Assembly (NCBI GenBank): GCA_963750965.1
Contig: CAVVSK010000014.1
Location: forward strand, 1 to 64,000
Length of the DNA stretch: 64,000 bases
DNA from: CANKHA01 sp963750965
GTDB lineage: Bacteria; Pseudomonadota; Alphaproteobacteria; Rhizobiales; Xanthobacteraceae
Direction: 5' to 3'
Made by a program: the position numbers and the translations under genes. The notes beneath the pieces are model-generated. The model did not search any database and was not told the origin of the DNA. It worked only from the letters and a program-made list of their open reading frames with translations. This document shows, in pieces, positions 42,803 to 51,511 of the stretch; positions within the stretch are counted from its first letter, which is position 1, and every line of letters starts with the position of its first letter.

Positions 42803-44632
42803 TCAGCGCTGCTGCGGCGGATTCTGAGCCCAGGCGTCCAAGGCCTCCTCGAAAACGCGGTCGCCTGGAACGCCTTTTTCTATCGCCAGCAAGGCGCGCT
42901 GCCCGTTGCTATAGACCATGCGGATGTGCAGCCAGGGCCGCTCCTTCAGCAGTTGCACATTGCGTTTCACATCGCTCTCCACCGAGGACAGACCGATCAG
43001 GAAAAAGCCGTTGGTGACTTTCACCCGCAATCCGGTCAGCGGCGAGCCGCTTTTCTGGTCGGTATCTTCCATCAGCACGGTCGGAACGTCGCCGATGCCG
43101 CCGGGCTGAAAATCCGCAGGCGTGCTGAACAGGATCTCGATGGTGTGACTGGCCGGAAGCGACTCCTCCAGATTACGCCGCACGGTGAAATTCATGCGCA
43201 TGTGGCGTTCTGGGATTTCCACTTCAGCCTTTACCGCGAGGTCCGCGGGCTGACCGGGTCCGGGAGAGGACCTCTCCGTGCGCCAGATCACCGAGCCGAC
43301 ATATTGCTTGCGCTCCTGCGGATCGGTTTGTTGTTCATAGAGCACCGCGCGCTGCGCTACCGCGGCTCCGGCATTGCGCGCGGGACGCGCGGCTGAATCC
43401 TGCTGCTGCTGCGCGCCACCGATCCGGTCGGAAATTTTCGGCCGTCCCTCCGGCGTTTCCTTCGACGCCTGCGTGGCGGGGCTGCGCCCCGACTGAAACA
43501 CCCCGCCGCTGCCGCCCCATTCGAGGTAGGCAAAGATCGCCGCCGCTACCAGCACCACGATGACAGCGAGGCCTAGGATGATGCGGGCGGCGCCGCTCCA
43601 CCCCCGGCGCAGCGGCTGGTCTTCCGGCTCCTCAAATTCCCCCGGATCCGGGGGCGGCGGAACCGGACGCGCACTCGGAATCGGGCGCGCTTCACGGCGC
43701 GGCGATGGCGGACGCATCTGCTCCGATGGTGTCAGACGATCCGGCCTGGGACGTGTCTGCTCCGGTGGTCTCAGACTATCCGGCCGGGGACGTGTCTGCT
43801 CCGGCGGTCTCAGACTATCCGGCCGGGGACGCGGCTGCTCCGGCGGTGTCAGATTTTCCGGCCTGGGACGCGGCTCTATGCGCTCGCTCCTGTTCGATGG
43901 CGGCGGTGGGCCGGCGTCACGCATCGCGCGTGGCGGCCTGGCGGCCGAAGCCGCGCCTTCCCCGCGATCGTCTGCTTGCCCGACTCCGTGGCGAAAGCCT
44001 TTGGGACCCTCATTGGCCATAGGCGCGTGCGCGCCGGTAAACCGTGCAGGCGCCGGCGGCTCTGGCGGTGCGGCCTCGGATCGCGGAGCCGGCTCCCGCA
44101 TTCCTCCGTAATCGGGCCGCGATGGCGGCTCGAACGGCGGTGGTTGCTCGTCCCGGCTTGGCTCCGGCGGCGGTTCCGCCGGCGCCACCGGCTCGCGGTC
44201 AGGCGCTACCCTGCCCTCCGGCTGCGCCGGTGATGCGAGATTGTCGAGCTCCCTTCGCAACTCGTCCCAATCCGGCGGCGGCGTCTCGGCGCGTGTGACC
44301 TCCGGTGGAGGCGGGGGCGGCGGAGGCGGCGGGGGCGGAACAAAGGAAGCCGGTTTCTCCGAGGGCGGGTGTTGCGGCGTGGGGTTGGCGCGCGGCCATT
44401 CTGAAGATGGCTGCCGGGGCCGCCGCGCCGCTTCCGCTTCCACCTTGCGGATCGCTTCTTCCAGCGCCAGGCGCTCGCGCGTGATGTCGGCTTCAGTCAA
44501 TGCCGGCTCCACGCCGCGCAGCTGCGCGACCAAGGCTATGCGCGCGCGCTCATACAGCGCACGGCGGGCTTCGCCGGTGCCCTTGTCGAGACCGGTGACG
44601 GCGCGGGCGATCAGCGGATAGTAATCGGCCAT
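42803..44632 (-). CDS. Large proline-rich membrane protein with conserved C-terminal domain
   Basis: 609 aa. A helical N-terminal part (about 1-70, RARIALVAQLRGVEPALTEA), then a long Pro/Arg/Glu-rich disordered region with a 12-residue polyproline run and four copies of a 13-residue unit (RPRPDSLRPPEQT type). One transmembrane helix (about 350-372, IILGLAVIVVLVAAAIFAYL) follows, then a periplasmic domain of about 200 residues. No named family recognised. Downstream of purA by 6 bp, so co-transcribed. The layout suggests a cytoplasm-to-periplasm linking protein; function unknown. Confidence 0.82.
   Translation of the reverse strand: MADYYPLIARAVTGLDKGTGEARRALYERARIALVAQLRGVEPALTEADITRERLALEEAIRKVEAEAARRPRQPSSEWPRANPTPQHPPSEKPASFVPPPPPPPPPPPPEVTRAETPPPDWDELRRELDNLASPAQPEGRVAPDREPVAPAEPPPEPSRDEQPPPFEPPSRPDYGGMREPAPRSEAAPPEPPAPARFTGAHAPMANEGPKGFRHGVGQADDRGEGAASAARPPRAMRDAGPPPPSNRSERIEPRPRPENLTPPEQPRPRPDSLRPPEQTRPRPDSLRPPEQTRPRPDRLTPSEQMRPPSPRREARPIPSARPVPPPPDPGEFEEPEDQPLRRGWSGAARIILGLAVIVVLVAAAIFAYLEWGGSGGVFQSGRSPATQASKETPEGRPKISDRIGGAQQQQDSAARPARNAGAAVAQRAVLYEQQTDPQERKQYVGSVIWRTERSSPGPGQPADLAVKAEVEIPERHMRMNFTVRRNLEESLPASHTIEILFSTPADFQPGGIGDVPTVLMEDTDQKSGSPLTGLRVKVTNGFFLIGLSSVESDVKRNVQLLKERPWLHIRMVYSNGQRALLAIEKGVPGDRVFEEALDAWAQNPPQQR
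43717..43872 (-). repeat. Four tandem 39-bp repeats inside the proline-rich gene
   Basis: Units at 43717, 43756, 43795 and 43834, each 39 bp, encode 13-residue repeats. The two inner units give identical protein sequence. Confidence 0.85.
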
Positions 44633-44638
44633 CTTGCC

Positions 44639-45931
44639 CTATGCCTCGAACGGATTCTGCATCAGAATCGTGTCCTCACGCTCCGGACTGGTAGAGAGTA
44701 GCGCCACCGGACAACCGACCAGCTCTTCGACGCGCCGCACATATTTGATCGCCTGCGCCGGCAGATTGGCCCAGGAACGCGCTCCCGCAGTAGCATCCTT
44801 CCAGCCGGCGATCGTCTCATACACCGGCTGAACCTCTGCCTGCGCCCGCTCACCGGCGGGCAGATAATCGATTTCCCGGCCGTCCAGACGATAGCCGATG
44901 CAGACCTTGATTTCATCAAATCCATCAAGAATGTCGAGCTTCGTCAGGGCAAGTCCATTGATGCCGCTGGTGCGGACGGTTTGTCGCACCAGCACGGCAT
45001 CAAACCAGCCGCAGCGCCGCGCCCGTCCGGTCACGGTGCCGAACTCGCGGCCGCGCTCGCCGATCAGCTGCCCGACCTGGTTTTTTTGCTCGGTCGGAAA
45101 TGGCCCCTCCCCCACCCGCGTCGTATAGGCCTTGCAGATGCCAAGCACGTAATCGATCGCGGTCGGCCCGAGCCCGGAACCGGTCGCGGCCTGCGCCGCC
45201 ACCGTGTTGGAAGAGGTGACGAAGGGATACGTGCCGTGGTCGACGTCGAGCAGCGCGCCCTGCGCGCCTTCAAAGAGGATGCGCTTGCCCTCACGCCGTT
45301 TCTCATCGAGCAGCGCCCAGACGCAGTCCATGAAGGGCAGCACGTAAGGCGCAATGGCCGCGAGCTGATGATGGATCACGCGCGGCTCGATCTCCTTCAT
45401 GTCCATGCCGCGGCGGAGTGCGTTGTGATGCGCGAGCAGCCGATCGATCTTCGGACCGAGAGCATCCATATCTTTCAGGTCCATCAGCCGAATTGCGCGC
45501 CGGCCAACTTTGTCTTCATAGGCCGGGCCGATGCCCCGGCGCGTGGTGCCAATCGCGGTGGCGGTGTTCGAGGTCTCGCGCAATGCGTCGAGCTCTTGAT
45601 GCAGCGGCAGGATCAGCGTGACATTCTCCGCCACGCGCAGATTGTCCGGGGTGACGGAGACGCCCTGTTTCTCCAGCCGTTCGATCTCTTCGATCAGCGC
45701 CTGCGGATCGAGCACGACGCCGTTGCCGATGAGCGCCAGCTTACCTGGGCGCAGCACGCCGGAAGGCAGCAGCGACAGCTTATAGGTGATGCCGTCGATA
45801 ACGAGTGTGTGGCCGGCGTTATGACCGCCCTGGAACCGGACGACGATGTCGGCCTGCTCCGATAACCAGTCGACGATCTTGCCCTTGCCTTCGTCCCCCC
45901 ATTGGGAGCCAACCACCACGACATTCGCCAT
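44639..45931 (-). CDS. purA: Adenylosuccinate synthetase
   Basis: 430 aa. The GTP/IMP loop GSQWGDEGKGK at the N terminus, the GGHNAGHT motif, TTRRGIGPAYEDK, and AYTTRVGEGPFPTE are all in place, and the C-terminal guanine-binding STSPERED is present. It catalyses IMP + aspartate + GTP to adenylosuccinate in AMP synthesis. GGAAGG before ATG 45931 sets the start; an upstream in-frame extension to 45982 lacks family similarity. First gene of a two-gene operon with the proline-rich membrane protein. Confidence 0.97.
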   Translation of the reverse strand: MANVVVVGSQWGDEGKGKIVDWLSEQADIVVRFQGGHNAGHTLVIDGITYKLSLLPSGVLRPGKLALIGNGVVLDPQALIEEIERLEKQGVSVTPDNLRVAENVTLILPLHQELDALRETSNTATAIGTTRRGIGPAYEDKVGRRAIRLMDLKDMDALGPKIDRLLAHHNALRRGMDMKEIEPRVIHHQLAAIAPYVLPFMDCVWALLDEKRREGKRILFEGAQGALLDVDHGTYPFVTSSNTVAAQAATGSGLGPTAIDYVLGICKAYTTRVGEGPFPTEQKNQVGQLIGERGREFGTVTGRARRCGWFDAVLVRQTVRTSGINGLALTKLDILDGFDEIKVCIGYRLDGREIDYLPAGERAQAEVQPVYETIAGWKDATAGARSWANLPAQAIKYVRRVEELVGCPVALLSTSPEREDTILMQNPFEA

Positions 45932-46117
45932 GCAGAATCCTTCCCCCAGGGGCAGCGGCGCCCGCTTCCGCAGCCGCACCATCCGCGATGGGGCTTAGCC
46001 CCGGGATTAAAGGATGACGGCGTGCGAGGCAAGGTGAAGCCACACCCAGCCTCTGCACGCCGCCGAAGTCAATTAATCAGCTTTCTCAGCCTCTTGTGAC
46101 CTTCCTATGCGGGCGGG

Positions 46118-46456
46118 TCAGGACTCGGGAGCGAACTGCACCGTCTTGTCCTTCGGCCAGCGCACCCGCCAGCCGAGCTTGATGTCGCGGCTCTCGCCGG
46201 GTTTTGCCTCGAATGCCCATTCCAGCACCCCGCGGCGGTCGCGCAGGTCGCGCTTGGTCGGCGACGTGGTGATCGGCAACATCTCGACCTGAATGTCTTC
46301 GCTATCGCTGACCGGCACCTGATCCTCAATCGCAAACTGAATGGCGAAGTCGTGACCGTTGCGAATGGAGGTCTTGAACTCGCGCTCGTCGACCTTGGAC
46401 GAGCCGATCAGTCCGGCGGTGCCTTCGAGGCGGCGACCGGCATCAACAATTGCACA
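46118..46456 (-). pseudogene. C-terminal remnant of a DUF4139 (mucoidy inhibitor MuiA-like) gene
   Basis: An open stretch ending at TGA 46118 encodes RRLEGTAGLIGSSKVDEREF, SIRNGHDFAIQFAIEDQVPV and DRRGVLEWAFEAKPGESRDI, then a WPKDK tail, matching the end of DUF4139 proteins. Only about 110 of 500 or more residues remain, and a stop codon precedes the fragment. It lies between purA and serA. A full copy may exist elsewhere. Confidence 0.7.
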
Positions 46457-46479
46457 TCAAACACACGCCGTGGGACTGA

Positions 46480-48069
46480 TCAAAATCTCAGCGGCTTCGC
46501 TTGCTTAACCTGCGGCAAGGCCTGCACTTTCTTCAGCACTTCGGCGGGAAGCTCGCCGTCGATCTCGATCAGCGACACGGCGTTTCCGCCCGCGGCCTCG
46601 CGGCCCAGATGGAAGGTCGCGATGTTGATTCCGGCATCGCCGAGCACCGAGGAGAATTTCCCGATGAAGCCCGGCTTGTCGACATTCGTGATGTAAATCA
46701 TCGACGGGCCAAATTCCGCGTCCATACGGATGCCTTTGATATTGACGATGCGCGGGCGGCCGTCGGCGAACACCGTGCCGGAGACATGCCGGGACTGCCG
46801 CTCGGTGGTCACCGTCACCGTGATCAGGTTCTCGTGGTCGCCTGCGCCTTCGCGCGTCATCTCCTCGATGACCATGCCGCGGTCCTTGGCGACCACCGGA
46901 GCCGAGACGACGTTGACCTGTCCGAGCATCGGTTTCAGCAGGCCCGACAGCGCGGCCGACGTCAGCGCTTTGGTCTTCATATGCGCCACCGAGCCCTCGT
47001 AGCAGAGCTGCACCTTGATGATGCCGCTTTCGGTGAGCTGGCCGGCGAAGGAGCCGAGCTTTTCCGCGAGCATGATGTACGGCTTCAACTTCGGCGCTTC
47101 TTCCGCGGTAATGGAGGGGAAGTTCACCGCGTTGGAGATCGCGCCGGTCAGCAGATAATCCGACATCTGTTCGGCGACCTGCAGGGCAACATTTTCCTGC
47201 GCCTCCGCGGTGGATGCGCCGAGATGCGGCGTGCAGATCACGTTCGGATGCCCGAACAGCGGATTATCGACCGCCGGCTCCTCGACGAAGACGTCAAAGG
47301 CCGCGCCCGCCACCTGGCCGGAATCGAGCGCCTGGCGCAGTGCGTTTTCATCCACCAGCCCGCCGCGCGCGCAATTGATGATGCGGATGCCCTTTTTCAT
47401 CTGCGCGATCGCAGCGGCATCGATGATGTTTTTGGTCTTGTCGGTCAGCGGCGTATGCAAGGTGATGAAGTCGGCACGCTTGAACAGCTCCGGCAGAGCA
47501 ACCTTCTCCACACCGAGATCGATGGCGTGCTCCGGCGACAAATAGGGATCATAGGCGATCACCTTCATCTTCAGGCCTTGCGCGCGGTCGGCGACGATGG
47601 AGCCGATATTGCCGCAGCCGATGATACCCAGCGTCTTGCCGGTGATCTCGACGCCCATGAAGCGGTTCTTCTCCCATTTGCCGGCCTGGGTGGAGGCGTC
47701 GGCCGCCGGGATCTCACGCGCCAGCGCGAGCATCATGGTGATGGCATGTTCGGCGGTGGTGATGGAATTGCCGAAGGGCGTGTTCATCACGATCACGCCC
47801 TTGGCGGTCGCAGCGGGGATTTCGACATTGTCCACGCCGATGCCGGCGCGACCGATCACCTTCAGCTTGTTTGCCCTCTCCAGCATCTTGGCCGTCACCT
47901 TGGTGGCGGAGCGGATGGCAAGGCCTTCGTAATTGCCGATGATCTCGGCGAGCTTGTCCTTGTCCTTGCCGAGGTTCGGCTGGAAATCCACTTCCACCCC
48001 GCGATCCTTGAAGATCTGCACGGCGGCGGGTGAAAGGGCATCGGAGATAAGCACTTTGGGTTTGGACAT
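46480..48069 (-). CDS. serA: D-3-phosphoglycerate dehydrogenase
   Basis: 529 aa, the long SerA form. NAD-binding loop GCGNIGSIVADRAQGLKM, catalytic-domain motifs LHTPLTDKTKNIID and NCARGGLVDENAL, and the active His in TPHLGASTAEAQEN. After that an intervening domain and a C-terminal ACT domain (about 455-529, GFIGKFSSVLGDAGINIATF) for serine feedback. First step of the phosphorylated serine pathway. Downstream of serC, separated by a repeat-bearing 158-bp gap, same strand. Confidence 0.97.
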   Translation of the reverse strand: MSKPKVLISDALSPAAVQIFKDRGVEVDFQPNLGKDKDKLAEIIGNYEGLAIRSATKVTAKMLERANKLKVIGRAGIGVDNVEIPAATAKGVIVMNTPFGNSITTAEHAITMMLALAREIPAADASTQAGKWEKNRFMGVEITGKTLGIIGCGNIGSIVADRAQGLKMKVIAYDPYLSPEHAIDLGVEKVALPELFKRADFITLHTPLTDKTKNIIDAAAIAQMKKGIRIINCARGGLVDENALRQALDSGQVAGAAFDVFVEEPAVDNPLFGHPNVICTPHLGASTAEAQENVALQVAEQMSDYLLTGAISNAVNFPSITAEEAPKLKPYIMLAEKLGSFAGQLTESGIIKVQLCYEGSVAHMKTKALTSAALSGLLKPMLGQVNVVSAPVVAKDRGMVIEEMTREGAGDHENLITVTVTTERQSRHVSGTVFADGRPRIVNIKGIRMDAEFGPSMIYITNVDKPGFIGKFSSVLGDAGINIATFHLGREAAGGNAVSLIEIDGELPAEVLKKVQALPQVKQAKPLRF

Positions 48070-48076
48070 TGGTGTC

Positions 48077-48226
48077 TTCCTTCACCCTCCCCTGGAAGGG
48101 AAGGGCCGGCCTGCAGGGCCGGGGGTAAAATCATGAGATGGGGGAGAGAGGTCATTTGACTTAGGTCACCCCACCGCTGCTCACTTTCGCTCGCAGCGAC
48201 CCTCCCCCTCCAGGGGAGGGTGAACA
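48077..48226. repeat. Inverted-repeat element between serC and serA
   Basis: Ends are TTCACCCTCCCCTGGA and TCCAGGGGAGGGTGAA, inverted copies about 145 bp apart. No coding capacity. The look is that of a small palindromic (MITE-like) repeat; it could affect serC-serA read-through. Confidence 0.65.
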
Positions 48227-48227
48227 A

Positions 48228-49400
48228 TCACGCCGCCTTGACCAGCGCTTCCTTCGCCCGAGTGAAGGCCCAGTCGAGCCACTGGGTCAGCGCCTCGACG
48301 TCGCGCGTCTCGACGGTCGCACCGCACCAGATACGCAGGCCCGGCGGCGCGTCGCGATAAGCATCGATGTCATAGGCGACGCCCTCCTTCTCCAGGATGG
48401 CGCCGAGATTCTTCACAAAAGCGGCCTGCGCATCCGCCGGCAGTTTCTGGATCTGCGGATCGACGACCTTCAGGCAGACCGACGTGTTGGAACGGATGGC
48501 CGGATCCTTGGCGAGGAAGTCGATCCAGGGCGTATGCGCGGCCCAGTTGGCAATGGCTTTCGCATTGGCATCGGAGCGCGCGACCAAGGCGCTTAAGCCG
48601 CCAAGCGATTTCGCCCATTGCAATGCGTCAAGATAATCCTCCACGCACAACATGGACGGCGTGTTGATCGTCTCGCCTTCGAAAATGCCTTCCATCAGCT
48701 TGCCGGCATTGGTCATGCGGAAGATCTTTGGAAGCGGCCATGGCGGCGTGTAGGTCTTGAGACGTTCTGCGGCGCGCGGCGAGAGAATCAAGACGCCATG
48801 CGCGGCCTCGCCGCCCAAAACCTTCTGCCAGGAGAAAGTCGCGACATCGAGCTTTTGCCAGTCCAGCTTCTGCGCAAAGGCGGCGGAGGTCGCGTCGCAA
48901 ATGGTCAGACCTTCGCGGTCTGCCTTGATCCAATCGCCATTGGGAACCCGGACGCCGGAAGTCGTGCCGTTCCAGGTGAAGACCACATCGGTGGCGAAAT
49001 CGACCTTGGAGAGATCGGGGATTTCGCCATAGGCCGCTTTCAACGTGGTCACGTCTTTGAGCTTGAGCTGCTTGATCACGTCGGTGACCCAGCCTTCGCC
49101 GAAAGACTCCCAGGTCAGCATGGTGACCGGCCGCGCACCGAGCAGCGACCACAAGGCCATCTCGACCGCGCCGGTGTCGGAAGCGGGAACGATGCCGATG
49201 CGATAATCAGCGGGCACTTCCAGGATTTCGCGGGTCTGCTCGATGGCGCGCTTGAGTTTCGCCTTCCCGATCTTCGAGCGGTGCGAGCGGCCCAATACGG
49301 CGTCGGTGAGGACTTGCAGGCTCCAGCCAGGGCGCTTGGTGCATGGGCCGGACGAAAAATGCGGATTAGACGGCCGCACGCCGGGCATCGGATTCGTCAT
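48228..49400 (-). CDS. serC: Phosphoserine aminotransferase
   Basis: 390 aa, the longer alphaproteobacterial/archaeal-type SerC. N-terminal NPHFSSGPCTKRPGW. The PLP lysine is in FSWQKVLGGEAAHG. Catalyses 3-phosphohydroxypyruvate to phosphoserine, following serA in the pathway. serC is upstream and serA downstream on the same strand, the common order in this group, so a shared transcript is likely. Confidence 0.96.
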   Translation of the reverse strand: MTNPMPGVRPSNPHFSSGPCTKRPGWSLQVLTDAVLGRSHRSKIGKAKLKRAIEQTREILEVPADYRIGIVPASDTGAVEMALWSLLGARPVTMLTWESFGEGWVTDVIKQLKLKDVTTLKAAYGEIPDLSKVDFATDVVFTWNGTTSGVRVPNGDWIKADREGLTICDATSAAFAQKLDWQKLDVATFSWQKVLGGEAAHGVLILSPRAAERLKTYTPPWPLPKIFRMTNAGKLMEGIFEGETINTPSMLCVEDYLDALQWAKSLGGLSALVARSDANAKAIANWAAHTPWIDFLAKDPAIRSNTSVCLKVVDPQIQKLPADAQAAFVKNLGAILEKEGVAYDIDAYRDAPPGLRIWCGATVETRDVEALTQWLDWAFTRAKEALVKAA

Positions 49401-49494
49401 TAATCTATCCTTCCAGATAGGCGCCCCTCGGTGGGGAGGGGTTTCCCGCCGCCGGAGTTAAGGAAGGGCGGGCGTCCCGTCAAGCGAATCTGCA

Positions 49495-49528
49495 AAGGAA
49501 AACGCGCGGCGAGTCATCCCCGCCGCGC
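49495..49528 (-). terminator. Terminator of the outer membrane protein gene
   Basis: An 8-bp perfect stem, GCGCGGCG (49504-49511) / CGCCGCGC (49521-49528). On the minus strand it is followed by GTTTTCC. Confidence 0.65.
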
Positions 49529-49562
49529 GCGCCGCTGCCACAAAGGCTTCAGATCGCCGTGA

Positions 49563-50294
49563 TCAATCCAGAACGTAACGGAAGCCGAGCCGGACCTCGT
49601 CCGCCGACATCTCCTTGAACGTCAGCTTATTGCCGCCGATCCTGCCGGTGGTCACATCACCCATGTTGACGTGCCGGTAGCCGGCATCGATGTGCACATT
49701 CCCCATCAGCCGGTAGCTGATGCCGGCCATATAGGCCCAGGCGAAATTCCAGCTGCCGGCCGAATCGGCATCGCGGGGCACCCCGTCGGAGGCAATGCCG
49801 AAATTGGCTGCCTGCAGATGCGCGAAGCCGATGCCCGCGCCGATATAAGGCGTGAAGCCGGCCCAGGTGCCGAGATCGCCATAGACGTTCACCAGTCCGG
49901 TGACGCTGTCGATCTTGGCGGTGAAGTCGTTGTTCCGGACGGTGCTGTTACCGGTGAAATCCACTTTGGTGCCATAGTCGACCGTGAAGTCGGCGCGGAA
50001 CCACTCCAATTTGTAACCGACGCCGGCGCCGAACATCCAGGTTTTGCTGAGAGCATCGTGATCGCGCGCACCCGGCGGAGGTTCCAGACTGACGACGTTG
50101 TCCACCTCGTTCCAGCGGTAACCGATGTCGCCGCGCAGGTACCAGCCGGAGCTGAACTCATCCACCAGCAACGGGGCGTTTTGCAAAAGCGGACTCGAAG
50201 GAGCAAAGCGGCCCATGTCGGCGGCGTTCGCGGCGCTGCTGAGCACCAAGGCCAGCACGCCGATCGTTGGTACGGTTTTGCAGATACTGCACAT
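49563..50294 (-). CDS. Omp25/RopB-like outer membrane beta-barrel protein
   Basis: 243 aa. A signal peptide (ending SSAANA, about residue 24) is followed by an 8-stranded barrel with family signatures: SGWYLRGDIGYRW near the start, TPYIGAGIGFAHL midway, and a C-terminal VRLGFRYVLD. ATG 50294 begins the signal peptide; the upstream frame to 50363 is not needed. A CtrA-like TTAA-N7-TTAA site lies 82-96 bp upstream. Paralogue of the next gene. Confidence 0.88.
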   Translation of the reverse strand: MCSICKTVPTIGVLALVLSSAANAADMGRFAPSSPLLQNAPLLVDEFSSGWYLRGDIGYRWNEVDNVVSLEPPPGARDHDALSKTWMFGAGVGYKLEWFRADFTVDYGTKVDFTGNSTVRNNDFTAKIDSVTGLVNVYGDLGTWAGFTPYIGAGIGFAHLQAANFGIASDGVPRDADSAGSWNFAWAYMAGISYRLMGNVHIDAGYRHVNMGDVTTGRIGGNKLTFKEMSADEVRLGFRYVLD

Positions 50295-50375
50295 TGCGAG
50301 AGTCCTTCGGTTACGCCCGGCTCGGCACTTGCGCCAAAGCCTCATTGCCAGCTCAGAAACCATCTCAAACAGAAG

Positions 50376-50390
50376 TTAAGGCCTGATTAA
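50376..50390. promoter_or_regulatory. CtrA-like binding site upstream of the first omp gene
   Basis: TTAAGGCCTGATTAA matches TTAA-N7-TTAA, followed by CC. It is centred about 89 bp upstream of ATG 50294, nearly the same distance as the site upstream of the second omp gene. Confidence 0.55.
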
Positions 50391-50430
50391 CCTTAATAGT
50401 CCGTAGCTCAGTCTCCCCCGACGCCTGTGT

Positions 50431-51282
50431 TCAGCCCTTGGTGATGACCGGGGCCACGACCGGAGCCGGCACATCGCAGCAGATCCAGCGCAGACCGAGC
50501 TTGAGATCGTGCGAGGTGATGTCTCTGAACGTGGTCGGATTGTTCACTGTGTTGTTGCCGAGGAAATCACGGGCGTCACCCGCGCGGCCATCGCCCAGGG
50601 ATGTGTAGCGATAGGCCAGTTCGATCGCCAAGTTGTTGGTGGCCTGGAAAGCGAGACCCGCATGCAACGCCCAGGCGAAATTCCACTGCGATTCATCGGG
50701 ACCGAAGGCTACGCCGCCGTTCGGTGTATTCACGTCGGTGAAGCCGCTGATGTTGACGCGGCTCACGCCGAGACCGGCGCCGACGAAGGGCGTGACACAC
50801 CACCAGGTGCCGAGGTCGACATAGGCGTTGGCGAGCAACAGCCACTCCGACTTCTTTGCCCGGTAATCATTGGTAAAGCTGCCGGTACCGAAGGTAAGCA
50901 CGTCGAGACCGTTATAGGTCGAGTTCATCCGATATTCGCCGGTGACATCGAAGCGCAGCCAATTGTTGAACTGGTAGCCGACACCGAGACCGAACAAACC
51001 GGCGCTGTCGAAGTCGGAATTGATGACCTGCACCCGATCGGCGCTATCGATAAACACGTTCTCCAGCTTGCCGATCTTCTGATTCGTGAATCCGATATCG
51101 CCGCGCAGATACCAGCCGCCAAATTGCTCCGCGCAGAGCGGCACGCCCGGCCAGAGATGCGCCTCATGGCGCGGAACGCAGATCGGCTGTGACGGTGGCG
51201 GTGAAACCGGGTCGGCGGCATTGGCCGCGCTTGCAGCCAGCATAACGGTTACAGCCATCACCCAGGTGCGGGCACTGCGCAT
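50431..51282 (-). CDS. Omp25/RopB-like outer membrane beta-barrel protein, second copy
   Basis: 283 aa. Signal peptide (to ASAANAA, about residue 22), then a barrel with GGWYLRGDIGFTNQ, a TPFVGAGLGVSRVNI segment and a C-terminal LKLGLRWICC. It is a paralogue of the 49563-50294 protein and lies just upstream on the same strand; the 136-bp gap with its own CtrA-like site suggests separate promoters. The C-terminal CCDVPAPVVAPVITKG tail extends past the usual final barrel strand, which is atypical. Confidence 0.87.
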   Translation of the reverse strand: MRSARTWVMAVTVMLAASAANAADPVSPPPSQPICVPRHEAHLWPGVPLCAEQFGGWYLRGDIGFTNQKIGKLENVFIDSADRVQVINSDFDSAGLFGLGVGYQFNNWLRFDVTGEYRMNSTYNGLDVLTFGTGSFTNDYRAKKSEWLLLANAYVDLGTWWCVTPFVGAGLGVSRVNISGFTDVNTPNGGVAFGPDESQWNFAWALHAGLAFQATNNLAIELAYRYTSLGDGRAGDARDFLGNNTVNNPTTFRDITSHDLKLGLRWICCDVPAPVVAPVITKG

Positions 51283-51361
51283 GTTCAGTTCCTTCTCTCA
51301 CCGGCCTGGAGGACCCCGGCCATACAAACAAATCGAGCGAAGGAACGATCTCAGAAAACCG

Positions 51362-51376
51362 TTAAGCGAGACTTAA
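51362..51376. promoter_or_regulatory. CtrA-like binding site upstream of the second omp gene
   Basis: TTAAGCGAGACTTAA matches TTAA-N7-TTAA, followed by CC. It is centred about 87 bp upstream of ATG 51282. Confidence 0.55.
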
Positions 51377-51427
51377 CCATGATTTTTAACGACGAATTTT
51401 AACCACGCTTATCTAGCCACAGCGCCC

Positions 51428-51450
51428 AAAGCCCGCTGCTGCGGGCTTTT
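51428..51450. terminator. Hairpin between glmM and omp genes
   Basis: A 9-bp perfect stem, AAAGCCCGC / GCGGGCTTT, with loop TGCT. Probably ends the minus-strand glmM transcript, though the T-run is clearer on the plus side. Confidence 0.6.
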
Positions 51451-51511
51451 AACGAGCGCGGCCTTTAAGGATTAAGCCAGCTTTGGCCGGATCTGACGCG
51501 GGAAGGTGCGG

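Noticed and set aside
46501..48033. 510-residue plus-strand frame
   Set aside because: Antisense shadow of serA.
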